Shown here: piece by piece, positions 20,025 through 28,379 of the stretch
Layout of the letters: each line of letters opens with the position of its first letter
How positions within the stretch are numbered: position 1 is the first letter of the stretch
NCBI RefSeq assembly: GCF_026262505.1
Contig: NC_067206.1
Span: 38,019,660-38,083,659, forward strand
Length of the DNA: 64,000 nt
Reading direction: 5' to 3'
DNA from: Trichomonas vaginalis G3
Taxonomy: Eukaryota > Parabasalia > Trichomonadida > Trichomonadidae
Position numbers and translations under genes: made by a program
Notes under the pieces: model-generated
What the model was told of the DNA's origin: nothing
The model's input: the letters and a program-made list of their open reading frames with translations, nothing else
Database searches by the model: none

Positions 20025-20040
20025 ATTTTAATAGAATAAA
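20025..20040. promoter_or_regulatory. 16-bp divergent promoter, TAGAATAAA type
   Basis: ATTTTAATAGAATAAA is the whole space between the fibre start (minus) and minor capsid start (plus). The motif TAGAATAAA recurs in the same position between other divergent morphogenesis genes (21724, 36642, 42839, 58858). Confidence 0.65.
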
Positions 20041-20815
20041 ATGTTGTTCTATTTGCAAAGTACAGACCCAAACGAATACGGGACAGTAAAGCTACAAACA
20101 AACTTAGGTCTACAGAATGAGGCGCTTGCATTCAGAATGGTTGACTTCAATACTATCGCTTCATTCGTTATAACAGATGAAACAGATTTCATGGAGCTTG
20201 AAATAGATGGAAAGAAGCACGAAATAAGATTTCACAATAATGTAGAATATAAGATGGAAACATTAGCTGGAGTGTTAAATGCTCTCATAAATACTACAAT
20301 AAACAAGGATAACGAAGAAAACTTAATGAATGTTAAACTTATTGCAGGAGTTTTGAAGTTCAGTTATGAAGGAGTTTAAGATAACACGAATGAGTCATAG
20401 AGTTCAATTGCTTCTGGGTGCATACCATATGACATTTCCTTTGAAAAGTATTGACAAAACGATTGAGATGAAATCTGTTCCATACGTATGTTATGGCAAT
20501 TGTTTATACATTGAGTCTAAAATAGCTAATGTCACAGGTATTTCAGGAGTTAATAGTAAAGGTTCAGTAGAATATAAATCCTTCTGTTATGCAGTCAATT
20601 CAATGTTCATTCCAAACGTTCCTGTCATAGCAACTCATTTAGGTAAATGGGTTCGCATTAGTCCTCATAATTTGAAAGACATGCAATTCAGACTTGTTGA
20701 CTTTCAAGGAGAGCCTGTAGAACTGAAGGCACCAGTGCGAATGACTGTTGAAGTTGACTTTTTAGAAAATATTAAATGCAACAGCTTACAAGAGAACTCA
20801 GAGCTAAAAATATAA
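20041..20815 (+). pseudogene. Penton-like minor capsid protein (Mav-A)
   Basis: Copy of the whole Mav-B gene 33691-34467, of the same length. The end carries RISPHNLKDMQFRLVDFQGE and PVELKAPVRMTVEVDF, a pattern typical of penton-like minor capsid proteins of Polinton-type viruses. It is broken, about one break. It overlaps the next gene by 40 bp. Confidence 0.65.
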
Positions 20816-21048
20816 AGTATGAATGTTATGTATTAGGTCATGAACTTTGGTTGTTGCTGTTTGATGAAACAAATGAGTTAGTTATGTCAGTCAAGAGAAC
20901 AGAAAAAGGCGTCAAAGGCGCCGAGCGCAAAGCGCTATATTGTGTTAGTGAGAACTGCACCAAGTCAATAAGATTAGGTTTGCATTATGAAGATGAGTTC
21001 GATACTGTTGAAGAAGTTTTGGATAGATATTACAAATTGCTAACTTGA
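20776..21048 (+). CDS. Small overlapping gene after minor capsid (Mav-A)
   Basis: A 90-residue intact frame starting MQQLTRELRAKNIKYECYVL and ending EEVLDRYYKLLT. The start overlaps the end of the minor capsid gene by 40 bp, a layout conserved in Mav-B and Mav-D. Residues GVKGAERKAL are encoded by a 30-bp GC-rich hairpin insert absent from Mav-B. Function unknown. Confidence 0.65.
   Translation: MQQLTRELRAKNIKYECYVLGHELWLLLFDETNELVMSVKRTEKGVKGAERKALYCVSENCTKSIRLGLHYEDEFDTVEEVLDRYYKLLT
20908..20937. repeat. 30-bp GC-rich hairpin insert in frame
   Basis: GGCGTCAAAGGCGCC is followed by G and the perfect palindrome AGCGCAAAGCGCT (20924-20936). Mav-B reads straight from AGAAAAA to TATTGTG at this place (34553-34566), so the insert is present in Mav-A and Mav-D and absent in Mav-B. 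Confidence 0.92.
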
Positions 21049-21051
21049 AAT

Positions 21052-21108
21052 TTTTTTGACTAACGGCGCAAAGCGCCAAGATGGGCTCAAAGAGCCCTCC
21101 TGACTGCT
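21052..21108. repeat. 57-bp hairpin-bearing insert with TGCT duplication
   Basis: It contains GGCGCAAAGCGCC (21065-21077) and GGGCTCAAAGAGCCC (21083-21097). Mav-D lacks it: there AAATTGCT runs directly into TTAATTTAC. In Mav-A the insert is bounded by TGCT on both sides (21048-21051, 21105-21108), as expected for a short target duplication. Confidence 0.88.
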
Positions 21109-21723
21109 TTAATTTACTAAAACATATTTCAAGCAAAGTTTATATTCTGTTGAAAGTTTTGTATATTCATTCGAATATTTATACTTAAACTCAACTCCTG
21201 TAGTTCCTGGTATTTCAATAATGCGGATGTTACCTATTTTCATGAATGGTGGCGTTTGACCACAGCATTCGATTTCAGGGTCGAGATAGTCAATGACACA
21301 TTGTTTTCCTGTTATTCGTGATATAACATTTTCAAGGTCCTCCTTTGTTAGAATTATTTGGTTCTTGCTTATAAGATTTACCAAAAGCTTCTTATCGTCT
21401 TTGAGTAAAATTGTTTGGTATAACTGAAGAAGGTAATGGTCTACGTTATCTGAAGGATTTGTTTGAACATTTGTGTAAGGGTTGTCGTTGGCTTCTCTTG
21501 AAAGAATTTGGTCCAGTGGTGGATACTCTAACTTAACATCTGATGTAGCGTTAGCGTTTGAAGCTGAGTTTAAATTCACCGACTTAAGTTCTGGTTCTAG
21601 TTCTTTCAAACACTCTGAACTATAGTTCTTTATGACAATATTGTTTGTCGTTCGTGAGTCAACATTTGATGTTGGTTCAATTGGAACATTAACGGCACCA
21701 GCTAAGATGGATTTGCTTCTCAT
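21109..21723 (-). CDS. Conserved CCG-motif protein (Mav-A)
   Basis: A 204-residue intact frame starting MRSKSILAGAVNVPIEPTSN. The middle has helical segments (LLQLYQTILLKDDKKLLVNL). The C-terminal third has CVIDYLDPEIECCGQTPPF followed by a K-I-x-x-I-R-I strand and GVEFKYKYS. The Mav-C homologue (58276-58857) keeps EIEPDISCCG and NLKYSF, so the CCG core is old. It is always divergent from the small gene at 21749 and close to minor capsid and ATPase genes. Function unknown; likely virion assembly. Confidence 0.72.
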   Translation of the reverse strand: MRSKSILAGAVNVPIEPTSNVDSRTTNNIVIKNYSSECLKELEPELKSVNLNSASNANATSDVKLEYPPLDQILSREANDNPYTNVQTNPSDNVDHYLLQLYQTILLKDDKKLLVNLISKNQIILTKEDLENVISRITGKQCVIDYLDPEIECCGQTPPFMKIGNIRIIEIPGTTGVEFKYKYSNEYTKLSTEYKLCLKYVLVN

Positions 21724-21748
21724 TTCATATAGAATAAAAACCTTTTAT
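21724..21748. promoter_or_regulatory. Divergent promoter, TAGAATAAAA type
   Basis: TTCATATAGAATAAAAACC lies between the CCG protein (minus) and the next gene (plus); identical in Mav-B (36642-36666) and Mav-D (62750-62774). Confidence 0.65.
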
Positions 21749-22149
21749 ATGTATGAAATGAACAATATACTCGACAAGGGTTTGAATGTAAAGCTAACGA
21801 ATGAAAATATTGTTGAATTCACTGAGACAGGTGCTGTGTATAAAGATGTAGAACTACTGAACAAAAGAGCTAAGGGAAGAAGCAGGAACATGAACAAAGG
21901 GTGGAAGCCTATAAAAATTTATGTCAATGATGGCTCAGGAGGTTCAAACATAAAGTATGCAGAAAGTTATAGAGTTTATGCTCTCAAAGGTGAAAAGCCT
22001 TCATTTAAGAACAGCTATTCTAACGCATATCCTCAAAAGCTAACGGATGGGAAGTGGATGATATGAATGACAGCAAAAATATTAACAGAAATGGCGACAG
22101 AGATGCATGGAATTTGTTTACCATCAGTCAATTGAAGGTTAAACTTTAA
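21749..22149 (+). pseudogene. Small basic gene divergent from CCG protein (Mav-A)
   Basis: Copy of the whole Mav-B gene at 36667-37068, starting MYEMNNILDKGLNVKL and including RAKGRSRNMNKGWKPIKIYV. It is broken, about one break. Its end overlaps the end of the ATPase gene by 4 bp, convergently. Confidence 0.65.
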
Positions 22150-23032
22150 AACAATGTTGGTCGTTCCCATGGAATATTTTTGACTTTAATGGTATTAGTC
22201 ATGATATGAATCTCAAGGTATGAACGAGGAGAGATGAGAGACTTATATGCTTCCCAAATTTCTTCAAAAGGTAATGTTATACCTGACTGTTTCCAAATGA
22301 GTTCAATATCATAACGTGAGAAACCTTGAAAGATAACGAAGTCAGTTATGAGACGTTTTATGTTTAAAGCTAAAAACCTCCATGTTTGCATAAGTATTGC
22401 TACAGTTAAGTGGTAATGTCTGACTTTAGTAATGATGTTAGCTAATGGTGAGTCAGGCTTTTGACACTAAACCTTTTCCGGCGAAGTCGTCGCAAACGAG
22501 CAGAGTATTTGAAGGATACTTTTTGAAGGGGTATTTTGAAAGTTTTGATAGAATGTAGTTTGTAAGTCGTTTCATATCGTAAACTCCTGAGTACTGACGT
22601 AAGTGGTGTTTGTCAATAATTCTTTCCATCTCCTCAGAAGTCTTTTGCATTCCTGACTGTATGAACTCTACGATGGCATAATATTTTCTCTTACGTCGAA
22701 TGTAACGTTGAAGAAATTCAATGAGTTCACTGTCTGGAACTTTAACGACAGAGGCTTGAACTTTTGACATAAATGTTTTCGCTGTTGAGTCCATAGAGTC
22801 TGAAGTTGCTGATATAATGATTTGGTCATAATATGAGTCATTTCCTAAACGCTCTGTTATGAGTATATGACGAATGAGGTTAAATGTCTTACCTGACCCA
22901 TCTTTCCACAATAGAAATAACACCATTTGAACAGAACTCATAGTCCTTACTGAAAGGAAGAATGAGAGAAGAGTTAAGTTTGTCTGTAGTTTCATTCATG
23001 TCTTCATCTACGTCATGTATTAAATGCTTCAT
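22146..23032 (-). pseudogene. FtsK/HerA-type packaging ATPase (Mav-A)
   Basis: Copy of the DNA-packaging ATPase described at 37065-37953, with Walker B LLVCDDFAGKG and the conserved end TNTIKVKNIPWERPTLF. It is broken, with about two breaks. The gene is divergent from the capsid-like gene at 23049, 16 bp away. Confidence 0.85.
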
Positions 23033-23048
23033 TTTATCTCCATTAAAA
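23033..23048. promoter_or_regulatory. 16-bp divergent promoter
   Basis: TTTATCTCCATTAAAA separates the ATPase start (minus) from the capsid-like gene (plus); the same sequence is at 37954-37969 and, inverted, at 61446-61461. Confidence 0.6.
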
Positions 23049-23927
23049 ATGCAAGTCAGAAATATTCAGAACATAGCACCGAGTCTAACTGACAAGAGTA
23101 TAAAGATATACTATGAACACGTTATGATGAAACCAACCAAAATTCAAGAAAGTCAGTATACTTATGAATATCCAAGGCACTGGGTAGAGTATGTAGGAGG
23201 TGAGAAAGCTATTGAAATCAGACAGGTTCGAAGTATTCCAGCAGGAAGACAATATTATTGAAGAACTTTAATGTTTTGAGGTATAATGATGAAACAAAGA
23301 AGCAAGATAGTTTTCCCTGTTGCTGTGTATGTGAACTAGACACAGGAGATGACATGAAAGTTTTTAACACAAAGCTTCAAACGGTAGTGAGAGAACAACT
23401 GACTGCGGAAGGACACCATTACCTTCAGAAGTTAGCATAGCATATAATTTTGAAACAAACTCAATAGATTTTAAAGTCATCTCTGCAAAGAAGTCAGGTT
23501 TTACATTTAATGAAGCAGATGTATATTCGAATGAAAACTTCAAAGCTATTGCATGGTTAGATAATGACGATTGCTTTAAGAAAATATTTAAATTCAGTGA
23601 CTCAAAGATGTCAATAGATGACCTTCGTGGAATGTTACCATCGACGTTTACAGTTGAAGGTTCAGCAGGATTGCTTACAAGATTGTCAATTGGTGGTATT
23701 TGGTCTCGTGAGAACATTGTTATAAAATCCAGTATAAGTGAATTTGCTGAAGAATCTATATTATGTCTTTCAAACTACATGTATTCGCCGCCGAAGCATT
23801 ATAGTATAACAAACTTTGTCAGTAAGTTTAACATAAGACTTGTCGAACCTTCTTCAATGAAAGATGTTGTGCTACCAAAGACGGAAAGGATGGACTCATT
23901 ATTGAGATGATTTTAATAGCATATTAA
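23049..23927 (+). pseudogene. W-KAI capsid-like family member 2 (Mav-A)
   Basis: About 290 codons, starting MQVRNIQNIAPSLTDKSIK. It has YTYEYPRHWVEYVGGEKAIE near residue 40 and an end like that of member 1 (LPKDGKDG, then LIIEM). Copies are at 37970-38851 and 60563-61445. It is broken, with a few breaks. The stop codon abuts the next start codon at 23928. Confidence 0.62.
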
Positions 23928-24152
23928 ATGAGCTTGTTCTTGAAGGTCATTCATGATGAAATAACTGTTGTAGAAGATGTTAGCAATTGTTCAGACATTT
24001 TGAAGCGTATAGATGAGATAAGAAAGAAGTTAGATAGACCGCAAAGCGGTGAGGGCGAAGCCCGTGAGAATGTTTATGTTTCATTGACTTTCTCCAGTAA
24101 AGAGAACTTTTATGAGATAATATTGAAGAGAGATGATTTTAATATGGTGTAA
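23928..24152 (+). CDS. Small protein containing a double-hairpin insert (Mav-A)
   Basis: A 74-residue intact frame starting MSLFLKVIHDEITVVEDVSN. The middle residues RPQSGEGEAREN are encoded by a GC-rich double hairpin (24038-24063). It is packed between two genes with no spacing (its ATG follows a stop and the next ATG follows its stop). Function unknown. Confidence 0.6.
   Translation: MSLFLKVIHDEITVVEDVSNCSDILKRIDEIRKKLDRPQSGEGEARENVYVSLTFSSKENFYEIILKRDDFNMV
24038..24063. repeat. GC-rich double hairpin inside a coding frame
   Basis: ACCGCAAAGCGGT (24038-24050) and GGGCGAAGCCC (24053-24063). The Mav-D copy has GCCGCAACGCGGC and GGACGAAGTCC at the same place: both stems changed while pairing was kept. 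The same module is in the unrelated gene 10452-10958. Confidence 0.93.
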
Positions 24153-24679
24153 ATGGTAGCTTGGGCAGCTTTAGGCGCAATGGGAACAAAAGCATTAGCA
24201 TTTGGAGCAAAAGCACTTGGAGCTTATGACGCAGTAAATAAAATGAGTGGAGGAAGGGTTTCGAAGACATTAGATGCAAATAAAGGGAAGATTGGAGGCT
24301 GGGTTGCAAAGAAGTTAAGATTAAATAAAATAGGGCTCATAAATAAAGCATCCAATTTGGTTGCGACTGAGTCAGAAAATGCTTTAGGAAAGGACGATGA
24401 GTTTGCAAAACACGCAAAAGACTTTAATGACCAGATGAAAGGTGAAACAATACATTTAAATAGAGTCGATGGAACTAAAGAAAATGTTTCTTCTCCACCA
24501 GTAGTTCTTCCGTATGGTCCCTATGGAATGTATGGAAACCCTTACGAAAGACCATTTGACCCATTGACTGGTGGAAGTAACTGGTATCATTACGGCGAAG
24601 AAGAAAGACAGTCAAGTTGGAGACAGACGTGAAGAAAGCAACTAAAAAGAAACCAAGGAAGAGAGTTATAAAGCAATGA
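24153..24679 (+). pseudogene. Glycine-rich, basic-tailed virion-type protein (Mav-A)
   Basis: Copy of the whole genes at 39077-39604 and 59814-60338. The N-terminus is small-residue-rich (MVAWAALGAMGTKALAFGAK), the middle has PYGPYGMYGNPYERPFDPL and the tail is basic. It is broken, about one break. Confidence 0.65.
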
Positions 24680-24686
24680 ATTCAAC

Positions 24687-24738
24687 AGGGTGAAAAAACA
24701 GGTGAAAAAAGAGGTGAGATCTCACCACTTCACCTAAA
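24687..24738. repeat. Nested AGATCT-core palindrome unit
   Basis: Units GGTGAAAAAAC and GGTGAAAAAAG lead to GGTGAGATCTCACC and then ACTTCACC, giving nested inverted arms. It lies between the virion-type gene and the end-proximal gene, as at the other element ends. Confidence 0.85.
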
Positions 24739-24799
24739 TTTATTTTTGTGCTATGTTTTCATACGTGTGAGGGTGGTGATATCATTAATTTTTATATAA

Positions 24800-25108
24800 A
24801 TGACGAAAACTATTGAGATAACAAACTACAACGGTCATGAGTTCAAGAATTTGTTCTTCGTTCCGCGTGAGAATACATTCTATCAGATACGAGGGAGAAA
24901 GGGTAAAGTTAGTTTGAGCGTTTATGAAGGAATGAAGAATGGAAAGTTTATACAAGCATACGATACAAACGGTAAGCGTGTTTCATTAGCTTTGTCAAAA
25001 CTTACTAACATTTATTTTGACAGTGATTTTGACTCTGACGATTGGAGCGACAGCAGCGATACTGAAGAATATGAACTATTGTGTGAAGCACAGCAATGGG
25101 AGGAGTAG
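24800..25108 (+). CDS. End-proximal gene, type b (Mav-A right end)
   Basis: A 102-residue intact frame starting MTKTIEITNYNGHEFKNLFF. It has RENTFYQIRGRKGKVSLSVY and an acidic stretch DSDFDSDDWSDSSDTEEYE. It is a diverged homologue of the type a gene at the opposite end of this same element. Transcribed toward the terminus. Function unknown. Confidence 0.7.
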   Translation: MTKTIEITNYNGHEFKNLFFVPRENTFYQIRGRKGKVSLSVYEGMKNGKFIQAYDTNGKRVSLALSKLTNIYFDSDFDSDDWSDSSDTEEYELLCEAQQWEE

Positions 25109-25121
25109 CATACTCTTGTAA

Positions 25122-25307
25122 ATGAGAACGTTTATTTTTTACATTAGTGAAGTGAAGTGGTTGGCGGCTTTGTAAATATTTAAGGTTAAGTTAATGTTGT
25201 CGTTTGTGTTGTAAAATATACGTTAACGGTTTTGTAAAGTGTCAAATTCACAAGTATTGCGTACGGAGGAACGCAGTGCCTCAGTACACGACTTAACCAT
25301 ACTAACT
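25122..25307. repeat. Right terminal inverted repeat of Mav-A
   Basis: Inverse of 2355-2547. The terminal hairpin here has GTACGGAGG and CCTCAGTAC arms, slightly different from the left end. It ends ACCATACTAACT at 25307. Confidence 0.93.
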
Positions 25308-25313
25308 TACCTG
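25308..25313. repeat. Target-site duplication TACCTG, right copy
   Basis: Direct repeat of 2349-2354 immediately outside the Mav-A terminus. The sequence then continues as the Mav-B polymerase gene (CAGCATTTGC). Confidence 0.97.
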
Positions 25314-25608
25314 CAGCATTTGCTTCTATCTCTGATATAAAGTTCTCCTTCAAGAGCTGATGTAGTAATGTTCCAATATTATTGAGGTTTAACGTAGAAC
25401 ATTCATACTTTCCACCAAGTTTATAACATACCATCCATCTCTGTTGTGAGTTTATTTTAATTTTCTCTAAGAGTCTCATGAAAACCTTACCGAAATGTTT
25501 GTGTAAGTAGTCTCTGTTTGGTTCATCTAAAGCTTCGATGTTAAAGTCAATGAGTCTATTGCCTGACTTCACATTTCTCTTCCTATTCTCTTCATCTTCT
25601 TTAACCAT
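25314..25608 (-). pseudogene. polB: polB N-terminal part (Mav-B)
   Basis: Start MVKEDEENRKRNVKSGNRLI, nearly identical to the Mav-A N-terminus, cut after about 100 residues by the Mav-A insertion. The start overlaps the end of the upstream gene by 8 bp, suggesting coupled expression in the ancestral arrangement. Confidence 0.9.
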
Positions 25609-26038
25609 CTCTCACCTTCTTTGGTTTGTCGTCAATGGAACGAATGACATCGTTAGCTTTGCGAACTTGTTCTATAGCACTTTTAAACATCTCTCTTCTC
25701 TGTTGTTTCAGTGTGTCGTCTCTCTTTCGTGTTTCACCAACGTTTGCATTTGTTATGTCAAACATTTCTCTTCTTACTTCATGAGGTACTGAACGTCTAT
25801 GATATAAGTCAATAGCAACGTCATTTAAAGGAAATGCTCTTGCATGGACTTCGTCCTCGCCGCGTTGCGGCTTTATGAACTCATGAATTCTATCATAACT
25901 TATTGCACCATTATAGTCATTGAGGATGTCAGCGAGTGCTTTTTTGTTTGTTGCGTAATGCTTTGCTACTTCTATGTTAGCTTCTGTTAGAAGTTGTTTT
26001 ATTTCCGAGTGTTCTAACTTAGACAACTTCCGATACAT
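25601..26038 (-). CDS. Small gene upstream of polB (Mav-B)
   Basis: A 145-residue intact frame, homologue of 10452-10958 but with a single copy of the 23-residue block. It encodes KPQRGEDEVHA through the double hairpin at 25846-25871. Confidence 0.66.
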   Translation of the reverse strand: MYRKLSKLEHSEIKQLLTEANIEVAKHYATNKKALADILNDYNGAISYDRIHEFIKPQRGEDEVHARAFPLNDVAIDLYHRRSVPHEVRREMFDITNANVGETRKRDDTLKQQRREMFKSAIEQVRKANDVIRSIDDKPKKVRDG

Positions 26039-26128
26039 CTTTAGTAGGAAATAAAAAAAATATTTTTTGAAAAAATTAGATTAGATTTTTTAAGTTATTT
26101 TTCAAAATAATTTAATATTTTTATTTTA
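26039..26128. promoter_or_regulatory. AT-only divergent intergenic region (Mav-B)
   Basis: Near-identical to 10959-11048; separates the polB operon from the SSB-like gene. Confidence 0.5.
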
Positions 26129-26602
26129 ATGAAACACATGCAAGATTGCAAGTTCTTTTCATACAATGCTCTCGCTACTGCCATCAAGAATGAGTTCAAT
26201 GGTGCTTCAAACGTTAATGTTATCTTTAACAAGAAGTTTGTGAAAGAATCTAAGTTTGGTCAGTATGTCAGACCATTAGCTATTGTCATTGACCGCAAAC
26301 GTTATACTTCACAAGAGTTAGCAGTAGTTTTGAAACAAAAGAGTTTCTTCGTGAATGTCAAAGATACTCATTATACTGTTATAAAGAACTCTAACATTGA
26401 CTTCTTCAGTATTGCTATGAATCTTTCCGAACAGAAAGAATATAAGAAGGGTGAAACAAATGTGAAATATTATCCTTCATCTCTGAAGACAATAACGAAC
26501 AAAGATGTTATACAGAAATTCTTACCAAAGGTTGAAGAAGCTTCAATTGACATTGACGAAGGAAGTGAAATGGTTGAAGAAATTGACCCTGACGTTATTT
26601 GA
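26129..26602 (+). CDS. SSB-like candidate (Mav-B)
   Basis: A 157-residue intact frame almost identical to 11049-11522, with the acidic end VEEIDPDVI. The few replacements relative to the Mav-A copy are mostly conservative. Confidence 0.55.
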   Translation: MKHMQDCKFFSYNALATAIKNEFNGASNVNVIFNKKFVKESKFGQYVRPLAIVIDRKRYTSQELAVVLKQKSFFVNVKDTHYTVIKNSNIDFFSIAMNLSEQKEYKKGETNVKYYPSSLKTITNKDVIQKFLPKVEEASIDIDEGSEMVEEIDPDVI

Positions 26603-26718
26603 ACAAAAATATATTTTTGGTGAAGAGGTGAGATCTCACCCGTTTTTTCACCTCTTTTTTCACCTCATTCTCTCTTCGTTAATGTTGTCGTGACTTCTTC
26701 GTTAATGTTGTCGTGACT
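26603..26718. repeat. AGATCT-core palindrome unit plus short direct repeats
   Basis: GGTGAGATCTCACC with TTTTTCACCTC repeats (26618-26668) is followed by two copies of CTTCGTTAATGTTGTCGTGA. It marks the junction between core gene and cargo; at the matching junction in Mav-A (11523-11540) the unit is missing. Confidence 0.8.
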
Positions 26719-27546
26719 TCATTCTTCCTCTTTGAAGTTATCGAAATATTCTGTTATTTTTTCCTTCAGTAATGTTAAGTCTTCTTTGAATGTAAGTATT
26801 GTGCAACCTTTGATGTCATAGTGTGTTTGAGGAAGAGTACTTTTGACAATTTCCTTTATTTGCTCATTCGGTGTCATTGAAATCGGTAAGTTTTCACGAT
26901 AGAACCAGTTTCTGTCAGATTTGTAAATCTTAGCAAGGTCATAAAAGCTTTTGTTGTTTCTTCTGACTAAATGCAACATAACCATATCTCTGTCTTCTTC
27001 TTTCTCCAACTCTTCAGTATATATCATATACTTATAACTCTTTTCCTTTCCTTTTGGTACTGAACGCGGTATTCTTTTCTGTATGCTTTTGTCTTTGGAT
27101 TCAATGACTTCATCTTTTGCTTGAAGTTTCTTTTCCATCTCTCCACGTTCTGCTTTATATAGTTCATCTAACATCATGAAAATATAACAAGCATAACGAG
27201 GTGAAGCCCACATTGCTACAGCGTTTACTAAAAGTCTATGAACATAATAACCTTTCAAACCAGGAGCCAAATTCTTGCGATTTTCGTACGGAATCTCTTC
27301 TCTCGGTTTTCCGAGGGAAGCAATCATATGAGGAAATTCTTCTAAAAGTTCTTTTGTCTGTTGGTTTTCAAACCAATGATATGCTTGCTTTGTAGAACGA
27401 AGAGCATTCATTATACTTTGCATTTGGTACATGTCATCTTTGACTGAACGAATGAGACGTAACTGTTTGTTATATTGTATGTACTCGTATTCTTCATTAA
27501 TGGCTTCATGGACTATAGCTGTTGTTGTGTTCTCTGATGTTGACAT
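26719..27546 (-). CDS. KilA-N domain protein with DUF3627-like C-terminus (Mav-B)
   Basis: A 275-residue intact frame; start MSTSENTTT chosen as in Mav-A. It shows GLKGYYVHRLLVNAVAMWAS and the RIPRSVPKGKEKSYKYMIYT half. The hairpin in the variable segment reads TCTCGGTTTTCCGAGGGA instead of the perfect palindrome of Mav-A. Replacements cluster in the variable segment and coiled coil. Confidence 0.87.
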   Translation of the reverse strand: MSTSENTTTAIVHEAINEEYEYIQYNKQLRLIRSVKDDMYQMQSIMNALRSTKQAYHWFENQQTKELLEEFPHMIASLGKPREEIPYENRKNLAPGLKGYYVHRLLVNAVAMWASPRYACYIFMMLDELYKAERGEMEKKLQAKDEVIESKDKSIQKRIPRSVPKGKEKSYKYMIYTEELEKEEDRDMVMLHLVRRNNKSFYDLAKIYKSDRNWFYRENLPISMTPNEQIKEIVKSTLPQTHYDIKGCTILTFKEDLTLLKEKITEYFDNFKEEE

Positions 27547-28379
27547 TACTGTCTTTACATACAAAATAAAAAAATAAATAAAAATAAAACTAACTTTATT
27601 TTTTCTGTGTTAAAGAAATGTTAAAAATTCATGGTTACATATGTGAAAAGAAGTCACGAACAAATGAAGGTCATAAGATTCAGCACATAATTCTGAATTG
27701 AATGGTGTGTCATACATGTCAAACCGTCAAGAATTGAAGGAGATACGAGGCTATAAAGATTTTGGATATTTTCTGACACACACCCTGAGTGAAAAGTGAC
27801 AAAATTGAGAGAAAGTTGTTCCCCGACCAAAATGCAATCATGTTGAAAAAGTGACATTTGTAAAGTTGGACGATAGGATTTCCTGAAAAAGTGCAAGACT
27901 TGTCTTGAATCAGGACAAGATTTGTCTTGAAAAAATACAAGACTTGTTCTGAAAAAATACAAGACTTGTCTTGAATCAGGACAATTGTTCTCAAATTTGA
28001 GAACTTTACAAGAAAAACTGACTAAAAAGTGCAAGTCTTGTTCTGAATCAGGACAAGATTTGTCTTGAAAAAATACAAGTCTTGTTCTGAAAAAATACAA
28101 GTCTTGTTCTGAATCAGGACAAAACTTTACATAACCGTTTCTATCGTACATGATATTTAGTTGACATTGTAAACTATCTTCATGTAAAGTATGGCGGTTT
28201 GAAACCGTCGGGAACCTTCACTTTTTTGACGAACTTTCCGCAGCAATTTTTAAAATTTGTGAAAACTCAACGGTTTGACACGTGCCATATGTCATTTTAC
28301 TCAGAATTTTGTGCTGAATTCAGCAAAAATAATTTTTAGGGTAGATGGTTAGATCTAACCTCATTTCTACCCTCATTAT
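27547..28379. other. Cargo promoter, minisatellite and repeat spacer
   Basis: 27547-27612 is the cargo promoter cassette. 27800-27830 repeats ATTGAGAGAAAGTTGTTCCC, also found in the host-like patch (48960, 49717). 27893-28130 is a minisatellite. 28285-28330 is the CATTTTACTCAGA piece and 28336-28379 a palindrome unit GGTTAGATCTAACC. No convincing gene is seen. Confidence 0.7.
27893..28130. repeat. Minisatellite of CAAGACTTGT/CAGGACAAG units
   Basis: About ten irregular units alternate between TACAAGACTTGTTCTGAAA and TTGAATCAGGACAAGA. The units are themselves partly palindromic (ACAAGACTTGT). It lies in the cargo zone of Mav-B only. Confidence 0.85.

Larger units (their letters stand above)
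2355..25307. mobile_element. Mav-A, complete-length Maverick/Polinton inserted in Mav-B
   Basis: This 22,953-bp element begins AGTTAGTATGG and ends with its inverse, has inverted repeats of nearly 190 bp and is flanked by the 6-bp duplication TACCTG. Parts from left to right: end-proximal gene, small basic protein, membrane protein, major-capsid-like region, two small genes, capsid-like family member, PolB, small upstream gene, SSB-like protein, cargo zone (KilA-N, KilA-N/GIY-YIG, coiled coil, KilA-N), integrase, tail fibre, minor capsid, CCG protein, ATPase, capsid-like member, two small genes and a right end-proximal gene. Length and both ends are whole, but about nine genes are broken, with roughly fifteen breaks. 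The two ends differ at only a handful of sites in the first 150 bp, so it looks young. Confidence 0.95.

Noticed and set aside
27654-28151. Minus-strand frames with CPDSEQDLYFF repeats
   Set aside because: Translation of the minisatellite at 27893-28130; no promoter cassette and no relatives among cargo genes.
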